In this document: piece by piece, positions 22,334 to 36,330 of the stretch
Layout: each line of letters starts with the position of its first letter
How positions within the stretch are numbered: position 1 is the first letter of the stretch
DNA from: Diadema setosum
Taxonomy: Eukaryota > Echinodermata > Echinoidea > Diadematoida > Diadematidae
Direction: 5' to 3'
Assembly (NCBI RefSeq): GCF_964275005.1
Contig: NC_092692.1
Coordinates: forward strand, 18,439,506 to 18,503,505
DNA: 64,000 nt
The notes under the pieces: model-generated
Told to the model about the DNA's origin: nothing
Seen by the model: the letters and a program-made list of their open reading frames with translations, nothing else
Databases searched by the model: none
Translations under genes and position numbers: made by a program

Positions 22334-22522
22334 GCAAGTCACCCATGCCTTCCCTCCTCCTCCAGATTTTGCTCAAACACCAATTCAACCCCAGAGTTAG
22401 AGAAAAGAAAAAAAAAATATACACTGGACTGATATAGAAAGATACAAAATGGAAACATATAAACAAGAGAGTGTCTTAGTGCAGATGAAATGAATGCATG
22501 CATATTTTATGAATCAAAACTA

Positions 22523-22528
22523 ATAAAT
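22523..22528 (+). terminator. Candidate poly(A) signal of the TPM-like gene
   Basis: AATAAA about 190 bases after the stop codon, the first such hexamer downstream. Confidence 0.45.
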
Positions 22529-23704
22529 GGGTTAGTGAATATTATTTCCAGCTCTCAGACTTTTGTGATGAAGAGTTCATTCACAAATAACACTTAAAAT
22601 TCAATAAGAGTGAAAAATGCTTTGCAAGTAGGATCACTAATAAAAGTCACTCCCATACACCTGTCAGCAGTCCGAGGTCTCCTGAGGTGAGGAGCTGCTG
22701 AGGCAGTTTTCTCCTGTGCATTTTGATTTGGGGATGACCAGAAAAGTCACCAGAAGACCACACTCTTAAATTCAGTATTTTCATGTATTGATGAGTGAAT
22801 AGATAGATAGATGGGAGTATGAGGATTCCAAACATGAAAGGTAATACTGCCCCCCCCCCCAAAAAAAAAAAAAATAATAATAATAAATAAATGAATAAAA
22901 AAAAATATCTGGTGCTGTTCCACAGGCAGCCAGTGGAGGGTTTGAAGAATTGGGATGATATGAGATTACATGTATCCTGTACATGTGCTGGTTACCAGGT
23001 GGGGAGTGGCATTTAAATGCCGTGTGGCATCTACAGTTGCCACCTTGGGATGTCGTAGAATAATGAGTTACAACCGTCAGCCCTTGATGTGGCATGCATA
23101 AGTTACTCAGCAGCCCTCACAAAGGAATTTGACAACATATAAAAGACTGCAAAGGTTGTGGAAGGTATGATTCAAACAATATGAAATATTGGATGCCCTC
23201 ATTTTGTTGGCACCATCTTTCTCTGTAGCTATTCTAAGGGGATTAACATATTTGACAAATGTTGAGGTCTCAGTTTTGGGCTTCTTCAGAACTTTCATCA
23301 ATCACCTCTTCATTTTTTAAACTTGTCATGCTCTTAGCTCTTTTCTGTCTTTTTCCCAAACTTACCGCACAATCTTCGTAGTCGGTGGAGAGCTTCTTGC
23401 TGCTTACCTTCAGTATTTAAAGCACAATGAAGCCACTCAGTTACATAGAACCAAATTCTGTGTATTTATTATTGATGAAAGGTCAGTTGTGGCATATAAT
23501 GTCTGTGTGATACAAGTAAAAGGACAAGTGCAATCATAAAAACTTCTAGATAAATGTACAACAATAAAAAGAGAAAACGCATGAAGATATGTGTGATAAG
23601 AGATTTCTATCATTGTAAAACTGATTTATTCTATGTTTAAGAAAAAGGATGGTGCTCAAGGTATAGCATGTTGATGATTAGTAAAGTTTAAGTCTGTATG
23701 TGCA

Positions 23705-23866
23705 TACAGTCAACCTCACCGAAGTCAACCTTTCACAAGTTGAAAAATTGGCCAATTTAAATGAAGATTCTACTAGGATTGATATAAACGTGTGTAAGTC
23801 TAAATTCATGTAAGTCAAAAGATTTCCTGCAGTCTGTTGGATTCGACTTAGTTGAGGTTGACTGTA
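23705..23866. mobile_element. Short MITE with TACAGTCAACCTC ends
   Basis: TACAGTCAACCTC at 23705-23717 is the exact reverse complement of the sequence at 23854-23866. Secondary inner repeats (aagtcaa / ttgactt type) are present. TA tips suggest a Tc1/mariner/pogo-type source. Non-coding, 162 bp. Confidence 0.8.
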
Positions 23867-25944
23867 TTCAAATCTGTATTTTTTTTTCTACCTTCAATGA
23901 ATTCTCTGTGTATCTCCATGATGAAATATGAAATATGATGATTTGCAGATTTCTGATGAATTGCAGAAAACATTTAAGGTCCAAAATTTTGTTTTCCATT
24001 CTGGTGCCAAAACTCCGATGCACCATTTGAATGTGAACAAGAAGAGACTATTTTTTTATGAAACGATTTTGATATTATGTAAATGTGATGGTAAATTCCT
24101 TGTCTGCCAGCCATCTTCTTCCTTGAACAATAATTATGACAGTCTGTGATCATTGCAGAAATAATGGGGCAAGTCTGCAGTGGTATGTAATTGAAGTTTT
24201 ATCAAGATTTTGTTGCTGACTTTTGAAGTAGTCTGTGAAGAGAAAGCAAAGTATGAATCACATTTTGGTCATGTTATCAACCACACTACGTGATATATTG
24301 TGACTATTTAGATTTAAACAGTGACATGAAATGAATGCAGCTGTACTTAGCAAGGGAAATGTCTTTGGGATTCTTTGCATGTCTGTGGTGACATCTTTTT
24401 ATGAAATACCATTTTGGGATGTGGTTTTCCTTGTTATTTTCTTCTCATGTTCTGAAATATGCTCTTGTTTTTGTGTCAAATGTAAAGTGCAGACGTCTTG
24501 CTTGTGCTGTCGTTCATACAGGTAGTTATCAATCATGTCATATACAGTTAGTGGATGATGATGTTCTAGTCTTTGTGATAGGGAGATTTTCACACTTACA
24601 GTCTCAAACTGTAAACCAAATTAAGTATTTTGTCTTTCCTAGGTGAATTTCCATCCAACCCTCACTTTACAGTGCCTTGTTTTCTAAACAAAGAAAAAAA
24701 AAATGTTCTGCATCATAATTGATATTTAGAAAGTGTATGACCAATTTCTGACCACAATGACAGAACAGATGTGAGCATTGCTGACATAATTGGGGAAAAA
24801 AAAAGCTGACTGATTAAAAATATTTAGCATATCATTTTATGTTCAATAGGTGCATGCAGTCTTGAACATGTGATTGAATTTTGCCATGGTTCTTGGATAT
24901 GCTCATTGTTGTTTTATAAAAACTCTACTCTTCTGGGAGCATATTCCCATTTCCTCTCTTTCATGCACTCATTTTGAAAACTTTCTTTGTTTTTAAGCAA
25001 TTATGTTGTTTGAAAGGTCCCCAAAAATATTGGGTGCATGCCTGCAGATGAAATTGATACACAAAACATTGTTGTTAGTCATAGATTGTTTGTTCATTTG
25101 TTTGTTTGTGTGGTTTTTTTTAAACAAAAGTATTTGATGATTACAAGAATAATCAGATTGTTCCATGTTTATTGTTTCATTTTTGGTGATCAATATTCTA
25201 TATTGTCAGTCAATAATCTAATGATGAACTGCTGTCATCGTCATTGTACCATTACCAAAATTATTATGTCATTTTTTGAAAAGGTGAAATTACTTATCCA
25301 TTTATTTTATTGCTTACTACCCATTTTTTCTCTATTTTCAAAAGCATGCATGTGAGCACATAGCTACCTTACTGCCCCTGAGTGTGCATGGATTTTGTTG
25401 TGTGTAGCATATATGGCTTTTATCTGCCAGAGGAATATTTAGTCAGAAAAGCTGTTATTACTCAAGAAATGTTGTGTCTGCATGATACATGGTGTTCAAT
25501 GTTCAACAGTGTAGCTTACTTATAACCATCCTATTGCAAAATGCAAAGGGATTGTTGACTGTTTTCATTTTCAGAGTGGCTTACTTGTAGTGTGATCACT
25601 ATGTCTGGTTCGAAAGTATCAACCAACAATCTTAAATCCAACTCCTGGTTCTAACTTTTAAATTCCCAATTTTTACTAAATCTTTTCATAAGATGGCAAA
25701 GAGTATTGTCATGCATTAGTGTCATGTGTAAAGTATCAGATCAAACAGTTGACCAAAAGATCGGTCTGTATCGCGTCATTGTGGATATGTTCTGCAGAGA
25801 CTACATCTGGGTTCACAAATAAAGTTTTAAAAACAAAGTAAAAACAAAACTCCTCCAGACAGACAGATTTTTCTGTGTAATCAAACTGCTACTGAATTTT
25901 AAAAGGAAGGGAAAATACAAAGAGACTTTTGCATTTTTAAAATC

Positions 25945-26505
25945 TTATTACCTCCACCAAGGGAGGAGGTTATTACCTCCACCAAGGGAGGAGGTTATGT
26001 TTTCTTTACCATTGGTTTGTTTGTTTGTTTGTTCTTTAGTTAGTTAGTTAGTTTGTCCGTGTGCAAAATAACTCAAAAAGTAGTGAACGGATTTGGATGA
26101 AACTCGCATGAAAGGTTTAAAATGATGCAAGTAACAGATGATTAAATTTTGGTAGTGATCCGAGAATTTTTGGGGAAGTTATCAAAGATTTTTGATATTT
26201 TGGCAGGTTGGGTCAATGAACTTGGGAGTTCAGGCTGCGCGTATTTGAGGTTTGCATGCGTGCACTAAAGTGCGTGCTCTAGTTTTTGCTAAGGCGAGGC
26301 GCACCGTGCAGCTGAGGGTTTATGACATAACAAAGGCTTCTATATTGGGAAATCGGGCGACTTTCAGCACACAATGCTGTAAGTATGTATCTGGGTGGAA
26401 ATCACTGATATCTCTATGGAAGAATAAGATCAGTGGTGGAAATGAGCTGCATGCTTGGCGGAGGTCTGTGCTCTCAGAGTGCTTCTCTAGTTTATCTATT
26501 ATATT
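25945..26505 (+). mobile_element. Dispersed repeat beginning TTACCTCCACCAAGGGAGGA
   Basis: It starts with a 31-bp unit (TTACCTCCACCAAGGGAGGA and on) present twice in tandem, continues with 'ttgtttgtttgtttg', 'ccgtgtgcaaaataactc', 'gaacggatttggatgaaa' and 'gtagtgatccgag', and ends 'ggcggaggtctgtgctct' with 'gagtgcttctctagt'. From memory, this order marks a repeat common in many marine invertebrate genomes. No protein is evident; the open frames across it are accidental. Confidence 0.65.
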
Positions 26506-27102
26506 TACTTTTGTATAGGCCTATGTCAAAGGTCTTCCAGTCACAAAGGAAAATATTCTTTTTTCCCCTCATGGCACAATCTGAAGTTTTGCAAACCACT
26601 ATCGTCTGTGTACGGGTTGCCTCGTCTCAAGGTTCTCTGTGCTCAAAATTCAGAAAGGTATGCTACCAAATGTTATGCATAGGCGCCTGCTACTCTTGAG
26701 AGACCTTGATTTGTATTTATATCGGTTTGTTTCACCAGTGTGACTATGATGATATCTTTGTTCAAATTTTGGCCATGTTTACTAAGATATTTGAAAACTA
26801 TGAGCACACACATGATAATTGTACGAGCAGACTTCGGTTCAGCTCCATACTGAGAGTTGATGTTTTGTCATTCCTTGAATATTTTGTGTCAGTATTTGTT
26901 TCATTCCATTGCAATATTGAATGACAGGTTTATAAAATTCATATTTGGCCATATAAATATTACCCAGTAAGGAAGAAAATACATTTATTTCAAAGGTACA
27001 GTGTACTGTGTATTTGATGCTTTGTGTTGTCATTGTGAGCATGTGTATTGCCCAATGGTTTGTATGAAGGATTTTGAATACAAGAAGTGTGTGTGTATAT
27101 AT

Positions 27103-27353
27103 ATGAAGAGTTTGTTTGCAAAAACCGATAAGTCCATACTTGCCAAATGGAGATATTTGCGATTAAAGGTCAAGAAAAATAAAGAGAATAATAAGAAAAT
27201 TTTTGCTTCTTTTGACCATAACTTCAAAAATGTACCTTTATATGTAGTGACCAATATATCATTTAAAAGGTATTATTTTGTACTTTATGACAGAGACTGT
27301 ACTTCAAAATGTTAAAAAATGGACTTATCGGTTTTTGCGAACAAACTCTTCAT
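27103..27353. mobile_element. MITE with 35-bp terminal inverted repeats
   Basis: The ends at 27103-27137 (ATGAAGAGTTTGTTTGCAAA...) and 27319-27353 are inverted copies with one mismatch in 35. The element sits in a TATATA context, consistent with a TA target. 251 bp and non-coding. The near-identical ends suggest it is young. Confidence 0.92.
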
Positions 27354-27617
27354 ATATATATATTTATACAGGGCTCGATATAAGCTTTTTTAATCGTTTT
27401 GGTTGTGTCACGAGGCAAGATACCAAGCCGTGCACAGATACATCTACAGCTGTGAACAAGGCCTAAGGCTGAAAGTTTGGAAATAAAGTGCAGTTGGCTA
27501 AAGCTACATAACTGGATGATCACTCCTTCATTCATAGACATACACATACACTACATATGTATTTATGTGTGTGTGTGTGTGTGTACAAATGAGGGAGAGA
27601 CCATCCAGTAAATATAG

Positions 27618-27621
<4 letters not shown>

Positions 27622-27687
<66 letters not shown>
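27622..27687. repeat. (TA)n microsatellite
   Basis: About 33 uninterrupted TA units, prone to cruciform formation and to assembly length errors. Confidence 0.96.
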
Positions 27688-27690
<3 letters not shown>

Positions 27691-28640
27691 TAAACATAAA
27701 TTATACACGCACACAGAAGAACCTTGATATAACAAATGTTGATGAAATGTGGGATATTACAGTTACATCCATGGTCGGGATTTTTCTTTTATAGAAATCA
27801 AGGTACAGTACTGTATACGCCATATATTTTGCATTTTGTTTTTTGTTTTTGCAGATTTTGCGAGTCTGGTGCTATTCGCAAATTTTACAGCATGCAAAAG
27901 TATCAACTTTGATCCTGACGACATGAATGCAGCCTGCATGTGTACATTTTTCCATCTTTTACTGTACTCCACGATCGCATACTCAACCACTCGCGAAATT
28001 GTTGAGAAGTTTCAATTCCTTAAAAATTAGACTCGCCAAGAACTGTAAAAGTACATATTTTCATGTGAGTAATTTTTGCGCTTGGCTGGGTAACATGGAT
28101 TTCTTGTGTTTCTGATTCCGCGGAATCAGGACATTAACTACTGGAACACACATGGCATGCAAAAATATTTGCGTGCTTTTCTTTTCGCTCTAGCTGCTGG
28201 TTGCGCGTACTGTAATGCGCAAAAAATTTCCACACCGTGAATATGTCTACTTTTGCAGTATATGAAGTATACAGGATTACGTTTTTCTTACAAGCTCGGA
28301 TATAACTGAATCTTATGACTTCCACAGAGAAAAAAACAAAAAACAAAAAACAGAAAAACATAGCTAACTGAGCATGCTGAAGCAAGAAAAATCCCACATC
28401 AGCTATAATAAAGAATATGGTTGGGCCCTGCTGACCCCCTTGTAACAAGTTTTCCTTGTAACATACATTTACACTGAAGAGAGAAAGACGGACCTAAAAC
28501 AGACCAGAGCTATGTGAAAATTTGATGTACGTGTATATACACTGCACAAGTACATGTATAATGTTATCATGCTACATCTTTAACCGATTTTAATAGTTGC
28601 CATTCAGGGATAAATGAACATGACAAATCAAACGTCAAAA

Positions 28641-30608
28641 TATTGAGTAAATTTATTCAAGAAAATACAATTACATGACTGTACAAATGTGAACTATGAC
28701 AAGAAGATATACTGTACAGAAATTTCACACATCTCTCATTCCTTTTTTGCTTTGAGCAAAAATAAATTTGTACAGACATGTACAGACAGCAACTATAATT
28801 CAAAATTTCATAGTAAATACATCTAGGCCTACACAAGATAATTCAAGGTTACACAATCTACACATACATAGGGTTGCTACATTTCCATTTCTCCCCTCTT
28901 TTTGCCCACTCTTTGCCCACTCTTTGACTGTGTACAGGTAACACATAATCGATAACACATAATCCATTTACACTGCACTCCACTTTTTAATTCACCTTCT
29001 ATAAGTTTTTCAGTTTCCTGTTTTTACCCCCAAAGATAGGCCAGTCCCATTCAGACTATGCAAAACTATGCCTGGAATACTTCTTGATTTTTTTAACTTC
29101 TTGTAGATTGAGTGCAAAATCACACTACTGGCAAAAACTATGCTTAGTTCAAGCGAGGCAAAACTACCTGTAGGTTTTGTGTCTACCCCCATGCTCCACA
29201 GGGGCAAAAATTGTACGCCCTCCTCAAATATAAAAAATGCAAATGTGCAATTGCTTGCAAAAAATGCGCAATGTAAGGAAACAACATGGAATGGATCTAA
29301 TCACGATCTAATCACACACTAACTTTTTTTTTAAATTTTCACCTGTGCTTGTCACACTACAATTTTGCAAGAAGTTAGAAACTTCCCAAGTGCATGTGGA
29401 AGTGTCTCTGCTTAAACTTCCTGAGAAGTCTGCAGTCAAACTGCCCAAACTACGCAAAGCAAATACTGGGGAGTGAAACTACACATAATCTTAGTTTCAC
29501 ATAGTCTGCACTGGCCTACTGTCAAATACGCACACACACTACCACAAGCATGTTTTCCTACAAGAACGTTGCACAGTACACATTCAGAATACATGTACTG
29601 ATAATCCTCCAAACAGTCTTGCAACATATAACACCACTTTCAAGCTCACAAGGCTGATCTAACAGTTCCTACAAATTTCTGATGGTTGTTTTTGTTTTTT
29701 TGTTTTTACTTTTTTTTTTGTAACAGGATTAAATGCAAATTAATATGCTCATTATTAAATTGCCTATAAAACTCTTGTATTTTTATTTTCCTTGATCAAG
29801 ATACACAGGTGCTAACACTCACATTCTCATAATGAGACAGCTAGGCAAACAACAGGCGTGAACATAACAAGCTTGATCTTCGTTACTGAATACTGAGAAA
29901 GAAATTTCCCTACAAGAATACTTCATTTTGTCTGCATTCTGCTATATGCTACCATAACAATTAGCATGATAATGTGCAGGCACATATGCAAATAATCCAG
30001 GAAATATAAACTTTGCCATCATATTTCGTTCCATGACGCACTTATGTTTACACTTTCAAAATGTTTGCTGCGGTTTCAGTCTGGTGCATTACTGAAAAAC
30101 TACCAATCTACATACTCCTCCAATATTCACTAGTGGGAACAGTATGTCCCAGTGATTCATGGCAAATGTTGGGCCTTCATTGTCTAATAATAGGACTGCC
30201 AACCTTGAGGCAACAAAGTCGGGGAGGTTTGAAAGGGGAATCAAGAGATAATTGTTTGTTACACATTCAATTATTATACAAAAGGAAGCTATGACTAACA
30301 CACTAGAAGGCTCTTATATTCCTCTTGAAGAAATTGTCTACTTTTTGAAGTGCTGCCAACAAAGTTACTGATCATAGTGAATGAGGCATGGTGGCACCCC
30401 GCAGGCTGAGAAACCTCACAATCATACCAGTCAAGACTGGATCAGGATGACAAACAAAGATAAAGTCCACGTAACCTGATGCTCTCAGAACTGCTAGAAC
30501 TCTGACGGCATCCTAGTTTGAAGTTAGCAGACAATTTTTTTTTTTGTGTAATGCCATACAAGTCTGCCTGCCGACTTATGAGAAGGGAGGTAGTGCGCCA
30601 AGAACAAA
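28641..30608 (-). other. Probable ATAD5 3' UTR
   Basis: AT-rich sequence without recognisable exons or clear repeats between the ATAD5 stop codon and the candidate poly(A) signal. The length is inferred. Confidence 0.4.
28652..28657 (-). terminator. Candidate poly(A) signal of ATAD5
   Basis: AATAAA on the minus strand, about 1.95 kb after the ATAD5 stop. The intervening sequence has no gene and reads as a plausible 3' UTR. Nearer weak signals cannot be excluded. Confidence 0.4.
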
Positions 30609-30711
30609 TCAAGATGACGGGGGACAACCATCTGTGGAGAATGTGCTGGTTAGGCCGAGGTAGGTTGCCGGTCTCAGGCCCAAAGAGATGGCGTCCAGGT
30701 AGTGGAAGAAT
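30609..30711 (-). CDS. ATAD5: ATAD5 coding exon 17 (C-terminus)
   Basis: Acceptor ctgcacacag|A. It encodes about residues 1821-1853 and TGA: FFHYLDAISLGLRPATYLGL followed by 13 more residues. It matches the end of human ATAD5 (FLHYFEGIHL), though the last 20 residues diverge. Confidence 0.93.
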
Positions 30712-33700
30712 CTGTGTGCAGGTCAGAAAAAAAGAAGAAAAAAAAAATACAATAAAACGTGGCAGCTATACACGCATACCAATTTAGAGAATGTATTAAT
30801 GATGCATAAGTTCATAATATGAATGCCAGTATTTTCCTACCAATCTCTGTTTCATTATTTCATCAAATGAACATCCTTTCTTCAACAAGTATGAGTTGAT
30901 GACAAGGTCTGATTTCAGTAGGAAACTATGGACACCTGAAAATATGCATCTGACTTACGTGATGGGTTATTAAAACTTTAATTCGCATACAAATTTGATC
31001 AAAGACTAGATAAAAACACTGTCTAATTGTTATCAAAATGTCCGAGTTTTCTATACTTTTACTGATTCTGATGGGGGGGGGGGGGGTGGGGCAGACTGAC
31101 TTTTGAGAGTAAATAGCCACCAGCATTTGGGTTATGCCAGTAAGGAGCTCTTTGCTTGAAGTAGAACACATTGCAGGTTTCTGTCTCTATGGATCAGCCT
31201 GGTCTGAAGCCTGTGGAATGGGTGCAGGTGCAACACCCCTCCCCACCCTCCCAATACTTATACTCTGCTGGTCTCTTGAAGATTATATAATTGCGCTGAA
31301 ATTAATGTGACTGTTCACCAAGCTTGAGTGATTCTGTTCGAAATTCGGTCGATGATGTCTCATCAAAGAAGTTATACCTCAGTATATATTTATTCATACC
31401 GTTAAAATATCAAACTTGAGGAGATTTTTACTTTCAGATAGGAAATGGAAGAAATGACTACGTTTGCAGACAGTCTCTAGAAGAGAGAGAGAGAGATAGA
31501 TGACTCTGACGACAAACCTTCTCTTCAGGTTAGCCTCTCGTCTCCTTTCCTCAAAGCGGCATATTCCCCTGACGGTGGGGAGATAGTCCAGCGCCAGGGC
31601 GGGGTGGTTAGGGTAGACATGCAGTGGTAGGTGATCAACGGCTGCCTTGTGAAGATCTCTGTGATACAAGAGTGGAAAAAAATTCATCTCAGTGACTATG
31701 GTATCCTTGGGAATGAGCTTTTCAGCACGGGCAATAGGAATATATAAATATGCCAGCAGAAAATGTTGATCTTGCCTAAAATGTAAGCATAAGAAATGAG
31801 TGAAAGAACACTCTGATAACATGATTTCAATTGGGAAAATGCAAAATATTACTGGGAAGTACCGTAGTGCAATCTCAGAGCATTCCTGATCTTAAAAAAA
31901 TTGATTTCTTGAACTGATTTTTAAAAATGAATTAGAACGATTACCATATAATGGTTACAAGCAGTATTCACTATCAGAAATTGAAACGCATTGGCAGTTC
32001 GTTACCTGCATGCAAACCAATACTATTGTAGGGGATCGTTTCGATCATCATTTACTAGCAGCATCATACATACCCACCACTAAAACATTCTACCACCATG
32101 GAAACATTACGGAAAATATATTCCAACTCACCCGACTGTGGACTGCAAGTCTTTTCTTTGTAACCGAAGTGCACTGTTGCTCTCCGTTGGCGAGATATCT
32201 TGTAATATCCGACAACTGTCCTCATGCGAGAAACCACCAAGAATCCGCTCACTGTAATGCCTATATTTTCTGCGACAGCACACCAGACTCGCTGCTTCCA
32301 GATGACAGTCGATCTCTCTCACCACGGACTCGCTTTCCTCCGAGTAAGGTCTGACATCCGTTGAATTAATGTCTGTAATCCCTTCATCTTGGCTGTCATC
32401 CAGCCCCGGAAACATCAGGGGTTGCCACCAGTCCTGGTTGCCATAGCGACTGAGTCTGCATCCCTGTCTCTGCTCCTGGGGCAGCATGGTGTCGAGGAGG
32501 GACATCCTGTCCACGTGATCAGCAAGGACTTTCATCAGTCCACTTTCCAACTTGACAGACGCCTTCTTCTGGTCAGCTGACAGAACGTCTCGACTGGATT
32601 GGGAGGGACAAGTTCTAAGAGGACTCTGGCCCTCCACCCATGATGGGGCTAGGAGTTGAGGTAGATTGATGTGACACAGATCCAGTCCCTGCCTGCAGAA
32701 TGAGTCTATAATCAATGCTCTCCGACTTGAATCATCTATGTGCTCCAAGTTCTGCAATGAGAAACAACAATTTCAGTGTGACTTTATATATCATTCAGCA
32801 ACAGCGATATTCATAGCACCCTCCTCCAGAATGAGAAAAGGCTGATAATAATTCCTGATAAGTACAAGGGCTACTGCATTCGATCAAGGGTTATCAACTT
32901 GTAAAACTTTTGGCAGAATAGCACAAAGGAATGCTACATGAAGGTGACAAGATATCTATGAGAACAGGTACTAACCCTCTCACCTCTGATGTCATTGCAA
33001 ACATACCTTCAGCAATAGTAGTGTGTCTGCCACTGGTCCTGCTGCATTACCAAGCCCTAAGACACTCTCCAACAACCCACGATGCCTCGCACACAGTTTT
33101 TCTGAGTCCCTGGGGGCTGCACTTTCACTCGCTCCATCTCCCTGCCGTTCCTCGTGTCTGCCTTTTGGCTCCACCTGGTTACAGGTCTTCTCCACAACCT
33201 CCCCTAGGCTGTCTCCCTGTGTGGTTTGATCCTTATTTGGCAGGTCTGCTCTCGACTCGGTGTTTAGTATCTCTCCATCTGAGACATTCTGAGGTTTTTC
33301 GGCATCAGAGCTAACCCCATCACCACGTGGTAAATGTTTTGCATCAAATTCACAGCTCTCCTTGCAGTCCCGTTTAAGTGCATTGGCATCTTCTCTGCAT
33401 GACAAACCCTTCGAATTCCAGACTGCCTGGACGTTTGTTGGCATGGCAGCCGAGAGGACCCAGAACTGGAGGTTCTGCAAGCAGCGTCTCACGTCGCAGT
33501 TGAAGAAGCTCACCAGAGAGGTCATATCTGGCTCACTGACACACACGTTCTCTGCCAGACACATCAGCTGCAGGTGCTTTGTGAGCGAACTCTGTTCAAA
33601 GGATGCATTGAGGAAGTAAAAGGTAGATCCCCAATGACAAATGCATGGTTCTAATACTTTTGAAAATTAAAGCTGATACACTGCAAACTCTTTGACAATT

Positions 33701-36291
33701 TCAATAATGACCCAAGGTTACTCTCCCCTCCAAATTTTATCTCTGGATCTGACTTGCTTTGCAGGGATGGGCGGACAACTCCAAGTGATTGTCCACACTA
33801 TGGTTTTGGAGGGGAAAGTCCTGCAGCATGGGACTTTCCCAGCGACATGGGTGTCAGTGTAAATGCAGGGAGAATTAGTCGAATTTCAATGGTCTTTAAT
33901 AATCTGCTTATAAAAACCAAAAGGTTGCCATTTCAGCAGATGGACAAAACTGACTTGAACTATTTCATGGTTTGTTTACACTTGCATCCTTCATTCATTC
34001 CTACCTATTTTTTTTTCCTCAATCATCATGTGATAAATACAGAGTTATGTTTTAAAGAATCCACAAAGAACACACAAGAGCATACAGACACATGCATGTC
34101 CATTTTGATTTGTATCTGTACATTTTTATCTGTACTCAACTACATAAATCAGCAAATGCCAGATGGATGTTGAAATGTGACATACTATTGACACATCACA
34201 ATCCATCTGCAAAGAAAAAAGCTATTTCACAGTCTATCAAACCATCATTTTCAACAAATTTGAAGATCAAAGAGATTGATTCTTCATGAAATTAATAAAG
34301 ATTTCTTTCAAAACACCTACTAGGGCCATTTCCCCAATCCTGGCTTTCCCGATATCCCTACTTGGCACTCTTACCACTGGTGGCTTTTTGAACTTCAGTT
34401 CTTCAAATCTCCCGGGCAGTGTGTACGCAAACCGTGGATCTGTGTAGAGTGACATAAATAGAGTCAAACGATTTCAGCAACAACATTCAACATACCATAT
34501 ATGGGTCATTCCATGGGGTTGGGTCTTCTCTAGATTTTCATGTTGTGTAGGGAATAAAAGTCATATTCTGACAAATTTATCAAATAATTGTCTGTGGTTT
34601 GCAGTTATTCTTGAAGAGAAATGTGTGAAGAATTATTTGATGAAAAAAAAACAAGCCTGTGTACAAATGTATTTTGTCTATGACTGTTTCACTAATGATG
34701 TCCCATGGTTTTTTGTGGTTTATGTTGTGACATAAATATATGCCATTTTCATGGCAATGTAAAACAGGAATATACAACCTTTCAGCATTATGCCTATCAT
34801 AATTAAGAGAGGCAAGGTGACTTCTACAAAGACTATAAGGCACATAAACATTTGTAACAAAATAAGAACACCAGAGCATCTTCAAGCAACCTCATACCTA
34901 TGTTACAAACGATGTCCATGGCAATTTTTGTTGTAACATAGGTATAGCATGGTTTTACATACACTTCCAATCATAATGTGATCAGAAACTTTATTTCTAT
35001 AATGAGATTTATATTTCAGAAGTATTCTTATCCAAAAATTAGCATCAAAATCCTCCAAATAAACGAGAAAATACAGAACATATCACTGTACTTCAGTGCG
35101 ATGTCCGGCCTCTTCGTGTAACGTAGGTAAGGAAAGACGCGTCTCGCGATAAAAAGAAGAGCTACTAACTTCAGCAATCATATTTATGTCACTGGCAGTC
35201 CTCCCCCAATGGCAGAAAAACTACTCACAGCCAATATACACTTACCTGGACAGTGCAAGATCTGTTTTTCTGCCGTTGTCCATGTAACGTAGGTACAGGA
35301 GTTTTAATGTTTCTGAAGTCAATTGGTAAGCTTTTACGCTATTTTACGAAAATAATAACATTTGTCATATTCTGTAATTCTATTAGAGGAAAAAAAACGA
35401 CATCTAAACCTCTGAACTGGCCAAAAATACTGTGGACGATGATACTGTAGTCCCACATACTGAGATATTTGTTACTGGTTCATGTTCATAATTTTGATCG
35501 CCAAATTTTCCGTCCATGCCGGTCTCTGCAAAAGGAGCATATAATTCCTCTCTTAGAAAACCATACAAAAGTATATCAGTGTATCTTCACTGCAATATAA
35601 ATTTGTTTTACCTCCTGATTATTGTGAATTTTTGGACCCTTTTGTCATAAGGTATCTACCAAGGTAGACGTGCTAAAGTTAGTATTCATCACTATATACT
35701 AGTTGGAAAACGTAGATGTCCAGACTGCATCTGAACTAGAGAAATAGAGTTTGCCTTATTTTGCTGGTGATATTGAGAGAACTAGGAGCTGTGAAATTCT
35801 TTCTCTTTAACAGATTTACTTCAAAAATGTCAATGTTTTCCTTCCAAGATTCCACTGACCTGTTAGATGCTCTGATGAAGTTGTTAACATTTCACAAGGA
35901 TTCACCATTTCTATTCCATGCTAACCCACTGTGAAGTCTCAAAGCTAAAATGCCAGTGTCCTATTCAGTTTGGGTGGGTAGTGGGTAGGAAAGGCTTCAA
36001 TGAAATTATGAACCCCAATCAAAATTGGACTATTATTGCTCTACACAATCATTCAAAAAGAGGGCGACAATTTTGATGGGGGATGAATATAAAATAGGGC
36101 CTAGTATTATTTTGGGAGTCTATTAAGGACCATAACCGTAACCGTAACCTTGACCCTAGCCTAACCTTAGCTACGTTGTAGGACACTGGGGGCAGCGACC
36201 TGCCCTTCCTAGCTTACATCAAAACGAGTTTTTAGCATAGAGTATGAAAATGATATTTTCCTATGTTTTACATGCTATATTATTATTATTA

Positions 36292-36330
<39 letters not shown>

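Larger units (their letters stand above)
22334..28640. other. Intergenic region between convergent TPM-like and ATAD5 genes
   Basis: No gene was recognised. It contains homopolymer and TAA tracts (22851-22915), a short MITE (23705-23866), a dispersed repeat (25945-26505), a MITE with 35-bp inverted ends (27103-27353) and a long TA tract (27622-27687). The short open frames here show no recognisable domain. Confidence 0.55.

Noticed and set aside
26252-26518. 88-codon open frame
   Set aside because: It lies within the dispersed repeat at 25945-26505, which shows no protein-like pattern.
32010-32354. Plus-strand open frames of 114 and 127 codons (also 32931-33314)
   Set aside because: They are antisense shadows of ATAD5 exons 14 and 15, whose minus-strand frames match human ATAD5.
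36120-36160. Telomere-like 'accgtaaccgtaacc' and 'accctagcctaacc'
   Set aside because: Irregular units, fewer than three exact repeats, and not TTAGGG.
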